Part shown: positions 1 through 8,244 of the stretch, in pieces
How the letters are laid out: the number at the start of each line of letters is the position of its first letter
Position numbering within the stretch: position 1 is the first letter of the stretch
Source of the DNA: AWTP1-13 sp041288195
Lineage (GTDB): Bacteria > Pseudomonadota > Alphaproteobacteria > Rhizobiales > Hyphomicrobiaceae
Assembly (NCBI GenBank): GCA_041288195.1
Contig: JBGGME010000285.1
Span: forward strand, 1-49,543
Length of the DNA: 49,543 nucleotides
Reading direction: 5' to 3'
Translations under genes and position numbers: made by a program
Notes under the pieces: model-generated
What the model saw: only the letters and a program-made list of their open reading frames with translations
What the model was told of the DNA's origin: nothing
Databases searched by the model: none

Positions 1-417
1 GGGCCGGCGGCGCGCGCCGAGAGCCTCGGCATCGCGTCGTCTGCGGTGGACGGCAATGATCTGGTCGCGGTCGACGAGACGGCACGGCGGCTCGTCGCGG
101 AAATCCGAGGCGGGGGCGGACCGCGCTTCCTCCTGTGCAAGACCTATCGCCTCACCGGCCACACCGGCGCCGACCCGGCCCCCTACCGCACGAAGGACGA
201 GGTGGCGGCTGCCTGGAAGGGCGATCCCATCGCGCGCCTGCGCGACCTGCTGGCGACTGCCGGTGTGGCTCCCGGCGATCTCGCCGCGGCCGAGAGCGCC
301 GCCCGGGCCGAGATCGACGCGGCGTACGCCGAGGCCAAGGTCTCGCAGTTCCCCCCGCTCGAGCGCGCCTTCGCCGACGTGCAGGACGTGGGCGACCCGC
401 GCCGGGAGGCGTTCTGA
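1..417 (+). CDS. 2-oxo acid dehydrogenase E1 alpha subunit, C-terminal part
   Basis: This is the 3' end of a gene that begins before the window; the frame is open from base 1 and gives 138 residues. The sequence shows the block RLTGHTGADPAPYR, which matches the R-x-x-GHS-x-x-D-x-x-x-YR block of thiamine-diphosphate E1 alpha subunits of pyruvate, acetoin or branched-chain 2-oxo acid dehydrogenases. It is followed by the usual helical tail (DPIARLRDLL). The TPP-binding GDG...NN motif would lie upstream, outside the window. The stop codon overlaps the start of the E1 beta gene (TGATG), so the two chains are translationally coupled and form the alpha2beta2 decarboxylase. The substrate cannot be decided because no E2 or E3 gene is visible. 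Confidence 0.9.
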   Translation, partial: GPAARAESLGIASSAVDGNDLVAVDETARRLVAEIRGGGGPRFLLCKTYRLTGHTGADPAPYRTKDEVAAAWKGDPIARLRDLLATAGVAPGDLAAAESAARAEIDAAYAEAKVSQFPPLERAFADVQDVGDPRREAF

Positions 418-1391
418 TGGATAAGCTCACCTATGCCGAAGCCTCGCGCCAGGCGATCGCCGAGGAGATGCGGCGCGACGCAACCGTGTGGGCGGTCGGC
501 GAGGACCTCGGCCGCGGCGGCGTGTTCGGCCAGTACAAGGGCCTCGTCGAGGAGTTCGGGCCCGAGCGCATTGCCGACGCGCCGATCTCGGAGGCCTGCA
601 TCATGGGTGCGGCAGTCGGCGCCGCCATGATGGGGACGCGGCCGATCGTCGAGCTCAGGTTCTCCGACTTCGCACTCTGCGCCATCGACGAGCTCGTCAA
701 CCAGGCCGCCAAGGCCCGCTACATGTTCGGGGGACAGGGACGCGTGCCGCTCGTGGTGCGCGAGCCGATCGGCATGTGGCGCTCCTCCGCCGCCCAGCAC
801 TCCCAATCGCTCGAGGGCTGGTACACGCACATCCCTGGCCTCGTGGTGCTGGCTCCCGCAACGCCGGCCGACAACAAGGGCCTGCTCAAGGCCGCGATCC
901 GCTGCGACGACCCCGTCGTCTACCTCGAGCACAAGCACCTTTGGCCGCTGGAAGGCGATGTTCCCGACGGCGACCACCTCGTCGAGATCGGCAAGGCACG
1001 GGTGGCGCGGGCAGGCCAGGACATCACCATCGTGTCTTGGTCAGCCGCCGTGCACACCTGCCTCGCCGCCGCTGAGACCCTAGCGAAGGAGCGCATCGAC
1101 GCAGAGGTGATCGACCTGAGGAGCCTGTGGCCCTGGGACAAGATGACGGTGCTGGAGAGCGTGGCGAAGACGGGCCGCCTGCTCGTCGTGCACGAGGCGG
1201 TGCAGGTCGGCGGCTTCGGCGCCGAGATCGCCGCGACAGTCGCCGAGCGCGCGCATTTTGCGCTCAAGGCCCCAGTGAAACGCCTCGGCGCGCCGCGCGC
1301 GCCAATCAGCTATGCGCCCAACCTGGAGGACCAGGTACGCGTGACCGCTGAGCAGACCGCAGCGACGACGCGCAAGATGGTTGGTGCTTGA
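417..1391 (+). CDS. 2-oxo acid dehydrogenase E1 beta subunit (pyruvate/acetoin/branched-chain type)
   Basis: The 324-residue protein has the normal length for an E1 beta chain. It begins MDKLTYAEASRQAI and carries the family signatures VGEDLGRGGVF (about residues 24-34) and ISEACIMGAAVGAAMMG, followed by ELRFSDF and RYMFGGQG. With E1 alpha it decarboxylates a 2-oxo acid and passes the acyl group to the lipoyl arm of an E2. The start was chosen at the ATG that shares a base with the upstream stop codon. The C-terminal transketolase-like domain (VIDLRSLWPWDKMTV, VHEAVQVGGFGAEI) is intact. Acetoin dehydrogenase and pyruvate dehydrogenase subunits cannot be separated by eye. Confidence 0.93.
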   Translation: MDKLTYAEASRQAIAEEMRRDATVWAVGEDLGRGGVFGQYKGLVEEFGPERIADAPISEACIMGAAVGAAMMGTRPIVELRFSDFALCAIDELVNQAAKARYMFGGQGRVPLVVREPIGMWRSSAAQHSQSLEGWYTHIPGLVVLAPATPADNKGLLKAAIRCDDPVVYLEHKHLWPLEGDVPDGDHLVEIGKARVARAGQDITIVSWSAAVHTCLAAAETLAKERIDAEVIDLRSLWPWDKMTVLESVAKTGRLLVVHEAVQVGGFGAEIAATVAERAHFALKAPVKRLGAPRAPISYAPNLEDQVRVTAEQTAATTRKMVGA

Positions 1392-1392
1392 A

Positions 1393-1435
1393 AGTTCCTG
1401 GCTCTCGGGCTGACGCCCTCGGCCGGGATGACAGG
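1393..1435 (+). repeat. Imperfect palindromic repeat in the leader of the TPP enzyme
   Basis: TCCTGGC at 1396-1402 pairs with GCCGGGA at 1422-1428 (one T:G wobble). Inside, GGGC at 1407-1410 pairs with GCCC at 1415-1418 around a TGAC loop. The element ends in CCGGGATGACAGG, the same ending as the hairpin at 30579-30611. It lies between the E1 beta stop and the Shine-Dalgarno of the next gene, so it may be a mobile palindromic repeat, a weak terminator or an mRNA-stabilising hairpin. Confidence 0.5.
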
Positions 1436-1446
1436 AGAGAGATAGT

Positions 1447-3180
1447 ATGACCCAGACCAACGAGATGACGGGCGGCGAGGCGATGGCCCGCATGCTCAAG
1501 GCTTTCGGCTCCGGCCCCATGTTCGGCATGGGCGGCTTCCAGCTGCTCGCCTTCTATGACGCGGCGCGGCGGCTGAAGCTCGATCACCACCTCATCAACG
1601 ACGAGCGTTGCGGCGCGTTCGCGGCCGACGCCTACGCCAAGGTCTCGGGCCGGGTCGGTCTGGTCGATGCAACCCTGGGACCTGGCGCCACCAACCTCGT
1701 CACCGGCCTCATCGAGGCGCTCAACGCGGGGACGCCGCTCGTCGCGTTCATCGGCGACACGCACCGCGCGCATTCCTGGAAGAACATGACCCAGGAGTCG
1801 CGCCAGACGGAGATCCTCAAGCCCGCCTGCAAGGAGCTCCTGCGCATCGAGCACACGAGCCGCATCCCCGAGCTCATCTCCCGCGCCTTCCAGATCGCGA
1901 CGTCTGGCCGGCCGGGTCCCGTGGTGGTCGATGTGCCGGAGGATGTCTGCCACGGCACGTTGCCGTTCCGGGAGGAGGAGTTCGAGGTCGACGCACGTTA
2001 CGCGGCGGCGCCCGGGATCCGCTGCCGCCCGGCCGCCGACGATACCGCGCGCGCAGCGGCGCTGCTTGCCAAGGCCAAGCGGCCGCTGATGCTGTGCGGC
2101 GGCGGCGTGCACATCTCGCAGGCCGCCGCAGCGGTGAGCGCGTTCGCCAAGGCCCAAGGCATCCCCGTCGCCCACACGATGACAGGCAAGGGCGCCGTTG
2201 CCTGCACCGACCCGCTCAGCGCCGGTCTCTTCGGCCGCTACGACCGCATCGCCAACGGCCTGATCGAGGAGGCGGACGTCCTGCTGGTCGTCGGCTGCAA
2301 GCTCGGCGAGATCGCCACCAAGCGCTTCACGATCCCGGGCAAGGGCAAGACCGTCATCCACCTCGACATCGTCCCGGAGGAGTTCGGCCGCACCTATCGA
2401 CCCACCGTCACGCTATGGGGGGACGTGCGCGAGGGCATCCGCGACCTCGAGGCCGCCCTCGCCGGCGGCGCCGGGAAGCTCGCATCCGAGCGCCGCGACT
2501 ACGTCGCCAGCGTGGGGGAGCGCATGGCCAAATGGAGGGCCGGCGTCATGGAACGGCTGACCTCGACCGAGACGCCAATCAACGTCGCGCGCATGCTGCA
2601 CGAGCTCAACACCGTCATGCCCGCCGACGGCATCCTGGTGGCGGACGGCGGCTTCGCCGCGCACTGGGCGGGGCTGCTCTACGACACCAAGCAGGCGGGT
2701 CGCGGCTTCGTGCCCGACCGCGGCTTCGCCTCGATCGGCTACGGCCTGCCCGGGGCCATGGGCGCGGCGCTCGCCGCCAAAGGCCGCCCCGTCGTCTCGC
2801 TCACGGGCGACGGCGGCTTCAACATGTCGCTCGGCGATCTCGAGACGGCGCGGCGCATGGGCCTGTCGTTCGCCATCGTCGTCTTCAACAATGCCGCTTC
2901 GGGATACGTGAAGGCCCTGCAGCACCTGATGTACGGGGCGGGCGCCTACCAGTCCTCGGACCTCGCCGAGACCAACTACGCAAAGGTCGCCGAGGCGATG
3001 GGCTGCGTCGGCATCCGCGTCGAGAAGCCGGACGACCTGTCGTCAGCTTTCCGTAAGGGATTGGAGCCTGCAGGCGTACCCATCGTCATTGACGTTGTCG
3101 TGACTCGCGATCCCGCGCGCATGCTGCCCGCGGTCGACAACCGCACAGTGACCGTCAAGAAGGGCGATCGGGTCGCGTAG
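1447..3180 (+). CDS. Thiamine-diphosphate enzyme, acetolactate-synthase-like
   Basis: The 577-residue protein has the three-domain layout of the acetolactate synthase / benzoylformate decarboxylase superfamily. The presumed catalytic glutamate is E53 (NDERCGAFAADAYAK), the phosphate loop follows (GPGATNL), the central domain is Rossmann-like, and the C-terminal TPP/Mg motif is GDGG at 454-457 with NN at 481-482. The start has an AGGAGAG ribosome site about 8 bases upstream. It follows the E1 genes by 55 bases in the same direction, with a palindromic repeat in between. No small regulatory IlvH-type subunit is adjacent, so a catabolic decarboxylase, carboligase or sulfopyruvate/oxalyl-CoA-type role is as likely as valine/isoleucine synthesis. 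The exact reaction is not assignable. Confidence 0.88.
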   Translation: MTQTNEMTGGEAMARMLKAFGSGPMFGMGGFQLLAFYDAARRLKLDHHLINDERCGAFAADAYAKVSGRVGLVDATLGPGATNLVTGLIEALNAGTPLVAFIGDTHRAHSWKNMTQESRQTEILKPACKELLRIEHTSRIPELISRAFQIATSGRPGPVVVDVPEDVCHGTLPFREEEFEVDARYAAAPGIRCRPAADDTARAAALLAKAKRPLMLCGGGVHISQAAAAVSAFAKAQGIPVAHTMTGKGAVACTDPLSAGLFGRYDRIANGLIEEADVLLVVGCKLGEIATKRFTIPGKGKTVIHLDIVPEEFGRTYRPTVTLWGDVREGIRDLEAALAGGAGKLASERRDYVASVGERMAKWRAGVMERLTSTETPINVARMLHELNTVMPADGILVADGGFAAHWAGLLYDTKQAGRGFVPDRGFASIGYGLPGAMGAALAAKGRPVVSLTGDGGFNMSLGDLETARRMGLSFAIVVFNNAASGYVKALQHLMYGAGAYQSSDLAETNYAKVAEAMGCVGIRVEKPDDLSSAFRKGLEPAGVPIVIDVVVTRDPARMLPAVDNRTVTVKKGDRVA

Positions 3181-3273
3181 ATCAAATGTCCGTTAGCGAG
3201 GAACCCGCCGCCGACGCAGAGCGGGCCCCCCCGCAGGGAGGCCCGACTCGGGAAGCCTGATGGGACAGGCGAC

Positions 3274-3402
3274 CTAGCGGGTTGGCTGCTCCGCGACCGG
3301 CCCGCCGAGCTTCAGAGGTTCATACCTCTCCTCGCGGCGGCACGCCGTGAGGGCTACGACGGCGCAGAGGAGCGACACAACGGCGATTTTCTTGCAACTC
3401 AC
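3274..3402 (-). CDS. Small lipoprotein, 42 residues
   Basis: A GTG at 3402 opens a 42-codon frame reading MSCKKIAVVSLLCAVVALTA, then C21 and a short polar tail ending EQPTR. The N-terminus is a textbook lipoprotein signal: two lysines, a hydrophobic core, and the lipobox L18-T-A-C21. A strong GGAGG ribosome site lies 7-8 bases before the GTG. After lipidation only about 22 residues would remain, similar in size to entericidin-type and other tiny alphaproteobacterial lipoproteins. It sits between two convergent genes with its own space on both sides. No function can be assigned, and the gene is easily missed because of its length and GTG start. Confidence 0.7.
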   Translation of the reverse strand: MSCKKIAVVSLLCAVVALTACRREERYEPLKLGGPVAEQPTR

Positions 3403-3595
3403 GACTCCACCTCCGTAATTTCGATTTCACCCGTGAACTTCACACGCGGCCCATAGTGCGTATTCCCGCCGAAAGCCCAAGTGTTGACTACGTTCAGACG
3501 GGCCGTTCCTGTTGATAACGCAGAAATGTCACTGCCCGGTCCGCGCGAATCGGCGGTCGGCGCGCGGCCCGATCAGCCCTAGGCGCGACGCGCCG

Positions 3596-4966
3596 CTACT
3601 TCTTCTTGCGATTGATGTAGTCGTTCAGCGCCGACAGGGTGGAGTGGCCGAAGCTGCCGTCGATGCCGCCCTCATAAAAGCCGGCGTCGCGCAGCTTGCG
3701 CTGGAAGGCGCGGCGGAAATCGAGCGACCAGCGGCGAGAGCTCTGCGCCATCTCCTTGAGTGAGAACTGGTCGCCGAGATCGATCGCCTGCAGCATGAGG
3801 GTTGCGGCGAGCTCGGGATCGCGCCGGTCCACGCCGATACCCTTGTCGTAGAGCAGGGCGAGATTGTGCATGCCCGAGGAGGACCCGTCGTCCGCCGCCT
3901 TCCTGTAGAGGTTGGCCGCTGCCGTCTCGTCCTTGAGCACGCCTTTGCCGTCTTGTTGCAGGATGCCAAGTCGCACCATGGCCGTGGCATTGCCGCGGTC
4001 GGCGGCGCGTGCGTACCACTTGGCCGCCTGGCTCCAGCCCTGCTCGTTGTCGCGCGCATCGTGCAGGTCGCCGAGGTCGAGCATCGCCAGCACGTGACCC
4101 GCCTCGGCGGACTTCGTCAGCAGCCGCTCCGCCTCCGGGAGGTTGCGGGTCAGCACCGTGCCCTCGACCATCAGCACCGCGAGCCGCCGCATCGCCTCGG
4201 GATGGTCGCGGTCGGCGGCACCCTTCAGCAGGCGCAAGCCCTCGGGCTGGTCCTTGGAGGCGCCGCGTCCCGGGATCAGCATCAGGCCGAGCGAGGTCAT
4301 GGCATGCGGGCTGCCGGCGTTCGCGGCCCGCTGGTACCAGCGCACTGCCTCTCGCTCGTCCTTGGCGATGCCGGTGCCGGCCTCGTGCATGGTTCCCAGG
4401 TGGTACATGACATAGGCGTTGCCGCCGTCAGCGAGCCGCCGCAGGGCCGCGTAGAAGTCGCCGTCGGGGCTCGCCACCCGCCACACCTCCAGCACCACGT
4501 CGCAGTCGATGGCGGTGTGCGACACCTTCTGGCGCAGGTCGGTCGAGTCCTCCAGGTTGTTGCCGTTGAAGTTGAGGATGATATCGCCCGGACGGATGCC
4601 CGCACGCGCGGCCGGTCCGTTCGGAACGGTTTCGGTGATCAGCGCGCCCTTGGCGTTGCGCAGCCCGAGCGATAGTGCGAGCGGCAACTCCATGGACTGA
4701 ATGTTGACGCCGAGCCAGGCCTTCTGGTTGTCGCTGGGCAGGCTGCCGAGCTTCACTGCCAGCCTGCTCGAGAGGCCCGCCGTCTGCGTCGGCGCACCCG
4801 TCGGCGGAAGTCGAACGACATCGAAGGCGCCTTGGTATTCGGATGGCAGGCTCGATCCGACGACCAGGGCAAGGAGGCCGGCCAGAACCGCGAGCGCGCC
4901 CGAGATCGAGGAGGCGAGCGAAGGGGTCAGGCGAGGAAGCAGAGGACGGGCTCCGGCACCCGACAT
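3596..4966 (-). CDS. Membrane-anchored PDZ / Sel1-repeat / peptidoglycan-binding protein
   Basis: From the ATG at 4966 (GGGAG nine bases upstream) the protein has 456 residues; a longer frame to 5023 lacks a ribosome site. The domains in order are a single N-terminal transmembrane segment (about 22-38), a PDZ domain (about 84-165, WLGVNIQ, PAARAGIRPGDIILNFNG), five or six Sel1-type helical repeats (about 180-410; for example AVRWYQRAANAGSPHAMTSL, AAKWYARAADRGNATAM), and a C-terminal PG_binding_1-like module (about 415-456, FQRKLRDAGFYEGGIDGSFG). The layout predicts a periplasmic scaffold tethered to the inner membrane and touching peptidoglycan. Sel1 proteins often regulate cell-wall or signalling complexes, but the partner is unknown here. 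The gene stands alone. Confidence 0.85.
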   Translation of the reverse strand: MSGAGARPLLPRLTPSLASSISGALAVLAGLLALVVGSSLPSEYQGAFDVVRLPPTGAPTQTAGLSSRLAVKLGSLPSDNQKAWLGVNIQSMELPLALSLGLRNAKGALITETVPNGPAARAGIRPGDIILNFNGNNLEDSTDLRQKVSHTAIDCDVVLEVWRVASPDGDFYAALRRLADGGNAYVMYHLGTMHEAGTGIAKDEREAVRWYQRAANAGSPHAMTSLGLMLIPGRGASKDQPEGLRLLKGAADRDHPEAMRRLAVLMVEGTVLTRNLPEAERLLTKSAEAGHVLAMLDLGDLHDARDNEQGWSQAAKWYARAADRGNATAMVRLGILQQDGKGVLKDETAAANLYRKAADDGSSSGMHNLALLYDKGIGVDRRDPELAATLMLQAIDLGDQFSLKEMAQSSRRWSLDFRRAFQRKLRDAGFYEGGIDGSFGHSTLSALNDYINRKKK

Positions 4967-5182
4967 TGCGGCAATCTCCCGTGCCGTTTTCCCAACTGGC
5001 CGGCGCACGCCTGCCAACGGCAATAGCGCAAGATCGCGGTAGCTCTATAGATTCCGCTGTTCCCTGGGTAACACCGTGCGCGAGGGATCGCCAAGCACGC
5101 AGGCCTGCGACATGGCGCGGCCCCTCGCCTGTGCAGCCACAGCGTGCAAGGATGGCGCATTAACCCACCGAGGAGATTGCCG

Positions 5183-6283
5183 GTGAGACTGGAGACCCTG
5201 CTTCCGCTGGGGAAGGTCGACCCGGGCCTGCGTGCTCCCGAGGTCGGCCTCGACCTCGATGCCGTCGCCCCCGACGCGCGGCTCCTGGAAGATCTCGGCT
5301 ACGACGGGGTGGTGATCGAGGAGACCAAGCAGGACCCCTACATCGTCATGGCGCTCGCGGCGCAGGCCACGCGCCGCCTCGATATCGGCACTGCCATCGC
5401 CATGGCGTTCCCGCGCAGCCCGACGATCACGGCGCTCAGCGCCTGGACGCTGCAGAAGCTCTCGCGCGGTCGCTTCACCCTGGGGCTCGGGCCGCAGGTG
5501 CGCGCCCACATCGAGCGGCGCTACGGCATGCCCTGGTCGGCGCCGGGCCCGTGGATGCGCGACTATGTCGGTGCGGTGCGGGCGGTGTGGAAGCACTGGC
5601 AGACCAAGGCGCCGCTCGACTTCAGGAGCGCCCACTACACCATCAACCTGATGACGCCGCTGTTCGACCCGGGACCGATCGAGCACCCCGATATCCCCAT
5701 CCACCTGGCGGCCGTGAACACGCACATGTGCCAGGTGGCGGGCGAGGTTGCCGACGGCGTGCGCCCGCACCCGATCTGCTCGGCCGAGTACATCGCCGAC
5801 GTCATAATCCCAGAGGTGCGCAAGGGCGCGGCCAAGGCCGGCCGGTCGCTCGAGAGCTTCCGCATCTGCCACAAGCCGCTGATCGCCACCGCTGCCAACG
5901 AGGCCGAGCTTGCCACGCGCGTCAAAGACGTGCGGGCGCGCCTCGCCTTCTATGTCTCAACTCCTGCCTACCGCCCCGCCGTCGAGCACCACGGGCTCGG
6001 TGACCTGGCGCGCCAGCTGAGCCAGCTTGCGAGGGCGCAGGACTGGGAGAAGATGCCGGGCTACATCTCCGACGACATCCTCGACCTCTATGCGGTGATC
6101 GGCACCCACGACGAGATCGCCGAGCGGCTGTGTCAGCGGTTCGGCGGCATCGTCACCAACTGCGAGTTCTCGATCGCGGTGAAGTCCGACGCCGACAAGG
6201 CGAAGCTCGCCCGAATCGTCGAGCGCGTGCATGCCGATCCCCTCGACGCGGTCCGCCGGCGCCTGTGCGCGGCCAACGCTTGA
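5183..6283 (+). CDS. Luciferase-like (LLM class) flavin-dependent oxidoreductase
   Basis: The 366-residue TIM-barrel protein has the marks of the bacterial luciferase-like family: LEDLGYDGVVIEETKQDPYI, DIGTAIAMAFPRSPTITA, LSRGRFTLGLGPQVRAHIERRYGMPW, and a C-terminal IGTHDEIAERLCQRFGG. Members use reduced FMN or coenzyme F420 for oxygenation or hydride transfer; the GLGPQ...RRYG block is typical of the subgroup named F420-dependent, but the cofactor cannot be proven by eye. The GTG start at 5183 was chosen because AGGAG lies eight bases before it. The aldo/keto reductase gene follows after 11 bases, so the two are probably co-transcribed and may act in one degradation pathway. Confidence 0.88.
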   Translation: MRLETLLPLGKVDPGLRAPEVGLDLDAVAPDARLLEDLGYDGVVIEETKQDPYIVMALAAQATRRLDIGTAIAMAFPRSPTITALSAWTLQKLSRGRFTLGLGPQVRAHIERRYGMPWSAPGPWMRDYVGAVRAVWKHWQTKAPLDFRSAHYTINLMTPLFDPGPIEHPDIPIHLAAVNTHMCQVAGEVADGVRPHPICSAEYIADVIIPEVRKGAAKAGRSLESFRICHKPLIATAANEAELATRVKDVRARLAFYVSTPAYRPAVEHHGLGDLARQLSQLARAQDWEKMPGYISDDILDLYAVIGTHDEIAERLCQRFGGIVTNCEFSIAVKSDADKAKLARIVERVHADPLDAVRRRLCAANA

Positions 6284-6294
6284 AGGTTGAGCTT

Positions 6295-7323
6295 ATGGAC
6301 CCGTTCCTGCGCCGCCGCATCGGCCACACGTCGCTCGAGGTCACCCAGCTCGGCATGGGTGGGGCGAGCCTCGGCGACATGCGCGAGAGCATCCCCGAGG
6401 CGCAGGCGACCGCCACCATCGAGGCCGCGCACGCGGCCGGCATCGGCTACTTCGACACCTCGCCCTGGTACGGCAACGGCAAGAGCGAGCTGCGCTTCGG
6501 CCACGTCCTGCGCACCAGGCCGCGCGACAGTTTCGTGCTCTCGACCAAGGTCGGCCGCGTGCACAAGAGACCCGCAGAGCCCGACACCTACAGGCATCCA
6601 GGCTGGGCCGGCGGGCTGCCCTTCGAGCCGCGCTTCGACTACACGCACGACGGCGTGCTGAGGAGCTACGAGATGAGCCTCGCCCGCCTGGGTCTCAACC
6701 GCGTCGAGGCGCTGCTCATCCACGACCTCGACCCGCGCCACCATGGGTCGCTCGAGGGGGTGGTTGCAGGCCTCGCCCAGCTCGACAACGGCGGCGGCTA
6801 CCGCGCGCTCGCTGATCTCAAGGCCCAGGGCGAGATCGCGGCCATCGGTGCCGGCATCAATCTCATCGGCATGATCCCGCGCTTCCTCGAGCGTTGGCCG
6901 ATCGACTTCTTCCTCGTTGCCATGCCCTACACGCTGCTCGATCAGGAAGGGCTGGCCGAGCTCGACATGTGCGCCGAGCGCGGCGTCTCGGTCGTGATCG
7001 GCGCCCCCTACGCCTCGGGCATCCTCGTCAGGGGACCCGAGCCCGGCGCTCTCTACAACTATCGTGCCGCCAAGCCGGAGATCATCGACAAGGCCGAGCG
7101 CATCGCCGCCGTCTGCCGGCGTCACGACGTGCCGCTTGCCGCCGCCGCCCTGCAGTTCCCTTTCGGGCACAGAAGCGTCGTTGCGGTGATCCCGGGACCT
7201 GTCGCGGCGGAGGAGGTGCGCCTCAACCTCGCGTGGATGCGACGCGACATCCCCGATACCCTCTGGGCGGAGCTCTCCGCGGAGAGCCTCATACGCAGCG
7301 ACGTGCCGACGCCGCGTCGCTGA
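6295..7323 (+). CDS. Aldo/keto reductase (pyridoxal/aldose dehydrogenase-like)
   Basis: The 342-residue protein carries the aldo/keto reductase tetrad: D54 and Y59 in YFDTSPWYGNGKSE, K85 in LSTKVGR, and H143 in LLIHDLDP. The long insertion after K85 and the LGMGGASLGDM start are typical of the D-threo-aldose / L-fucose / pyridoxal 4-dehydrogenase branch. The C-terminal FGHRSVVAVIPGPVAAEEV forms the nucleotide-binding end. It starts 11 bases after the luciferase-like gene. NAD(P)-dependent oxidation or reduction of a sugar-like or aldehyde substrate is expected; the substrate is unknown. Confidence 0.9.
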   Translation: MDPFLRRRIGHTSLEVTQLGMGGASLGDMRESIPEAQATATIEAAHAAGIGYFDTSPWYGNGKSELRFGHVLRTRPRDSFVLSTKVGRVHKRPAEPDTYRHPGWAGGLPFEPRFDYTHDGVLRSYEMSLARLGLNRVEALLIHDLDPRHHGSLEGVVAGLAQLDNGGGYRALADLKAQGEIAAIGAGINLIGMIPRFLERWPIDFFLVAMPYTLLDQEGLAELDMCAERGVSVVIGAPYASGILVRGPEPGALYNYRAAKPEIIDKAERIAAVCRRHDVPLAAAALQFPFGHRSVVAVIPGPVAAEEVRLNLAWMRRDIPDTLWAELSAESLIRSDVPTPRR

Positions 7324-7356
7324 ACCGGGTTCGCCGCGCCGCGCCGCGGCGCGTGC

Positions 7357-8106
7357 TCACACCATGGCGCCCGAAGGCTTCAATGTGGGGCTGGCATTGA
7401 TTGCTTCCCGCCACTTCTCCTTGAGCAGGCTGCAATGGTTCGTGCCGCTGGCGACATCGATGAAATTGTCGAAGTGTTTGAGTATGGCGGCCTCGTCCTT
7501 GAACACGCCTGGCTGCCGGACGTGACGAAATTGCTTGTCGGCATTGGCCGAAAGCCAGCTCTTCCACGTGTCGGTGCCGAAATACAGGCATTCGAAGCCC
7601 CAGCACTCCGCGATGCTGTCCTTCAGTGCATTGGTCGCCCGCAGAACCTTCATCATCACCACTCCACCCGCGGAATGGGCGCTCAGGATGATCTTGCCGG
7701 GCCGGACAGTCGCGGGAAGCGCTCCGCTTTCCTTGAGCCGGGTGAAAGTTTGGTCGATCAGGAAATCGAGCTTGTTGGCTTGATCGAGATTTCCATATTT
7801 CGGCGAGAAGCCCGGTGTGGAGCTGCCGAATTTGACGCTGAGGGTGGGAGCAACAAGGATCGCGTTGGTCTCGCTGGCATCTAGCTCCTCGCGCAGGCAC
7901 CGAAACAGCGGCGTATCGAGATAGTATTCAATTCCCTTGACCTTGAACGGCTCCGGCTCGGTCTTGCAGAAGGGCTCGATGTTGCCGTGGAAGTAGACAA
8001 TCACGTTGACGGCGGTCGTGGGCTGAAAGTGGTCCGGGACGAAGACACCGACCTTCGGCAGGACAGTCGTGTTCAGCTTGATCGGCAGGTAATGCGTCTG
8101 AGACAT
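7357..8106 (-). CDS. Alpha/beta hydrolase-like protein
   Basis: The 249-residue protein looks like a serine hydrolase: an oxyanion-type FHGN at 39-42, a nucleophile elbow SAHSAGG with S145, and a likely catalytic histidine H224 in SGTNHCSLL. There is no signal peptide, so it is predicted to be cytoplasmic. The start at 8106 (MSQTHYLPIK) is supported by an AAAGG ribosome site; a longer frame to 8199 is possible but gives an Arg-rich unlikely N-terminus. It converges on the aldo/keto reductase. Codon use looks less GC-biased than in its neighbours, hinting at recent acquisition. Substrate unknown. Confidence 0.7.
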   Translation of the reverse strand: MSQTHYLPIKLNTTVLPKVGVFVPDHFQPTTAVNVIVYFHGNIEPFCKTEPEPFKVKGIEYYLDTPLFRCLREELDASETNAILVAPTLSVKFGSSTPGFSPKYGNLDQANKLDFLIDQTFTRLKESGALPATVRPGKIILSAHSAGGVVMMKVLRATNALKDSIAECWGFECLYFGTDTWKSWLSANADKQFRHVRQPGVFKDEAAILKHFDNFIDVASGTNHCSLLKEKWREAINASPTLKPSGAMV

Positions 8107-8244
8107 AATGAAGACCTTTCTTGGTCGCTTCGCGCGGCGGCGAGGACATGAGGCGTTGGATGGCAAAGGCGTCGTCACGTCAATGAATTCGATCGGCAAT
8201 CAATGCGTTCAAGACAAGCGTTTCCTGTTGTCGCGTTAGCGCGT

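Noticed and set aside
7341..7352. Perfect palindrome GCGCCGCGGCGC between convergent genes as a terminator
   Set aside because: It has no loop and no T-run, and simple GC palindromes are frequent in this GC-rich sequence.
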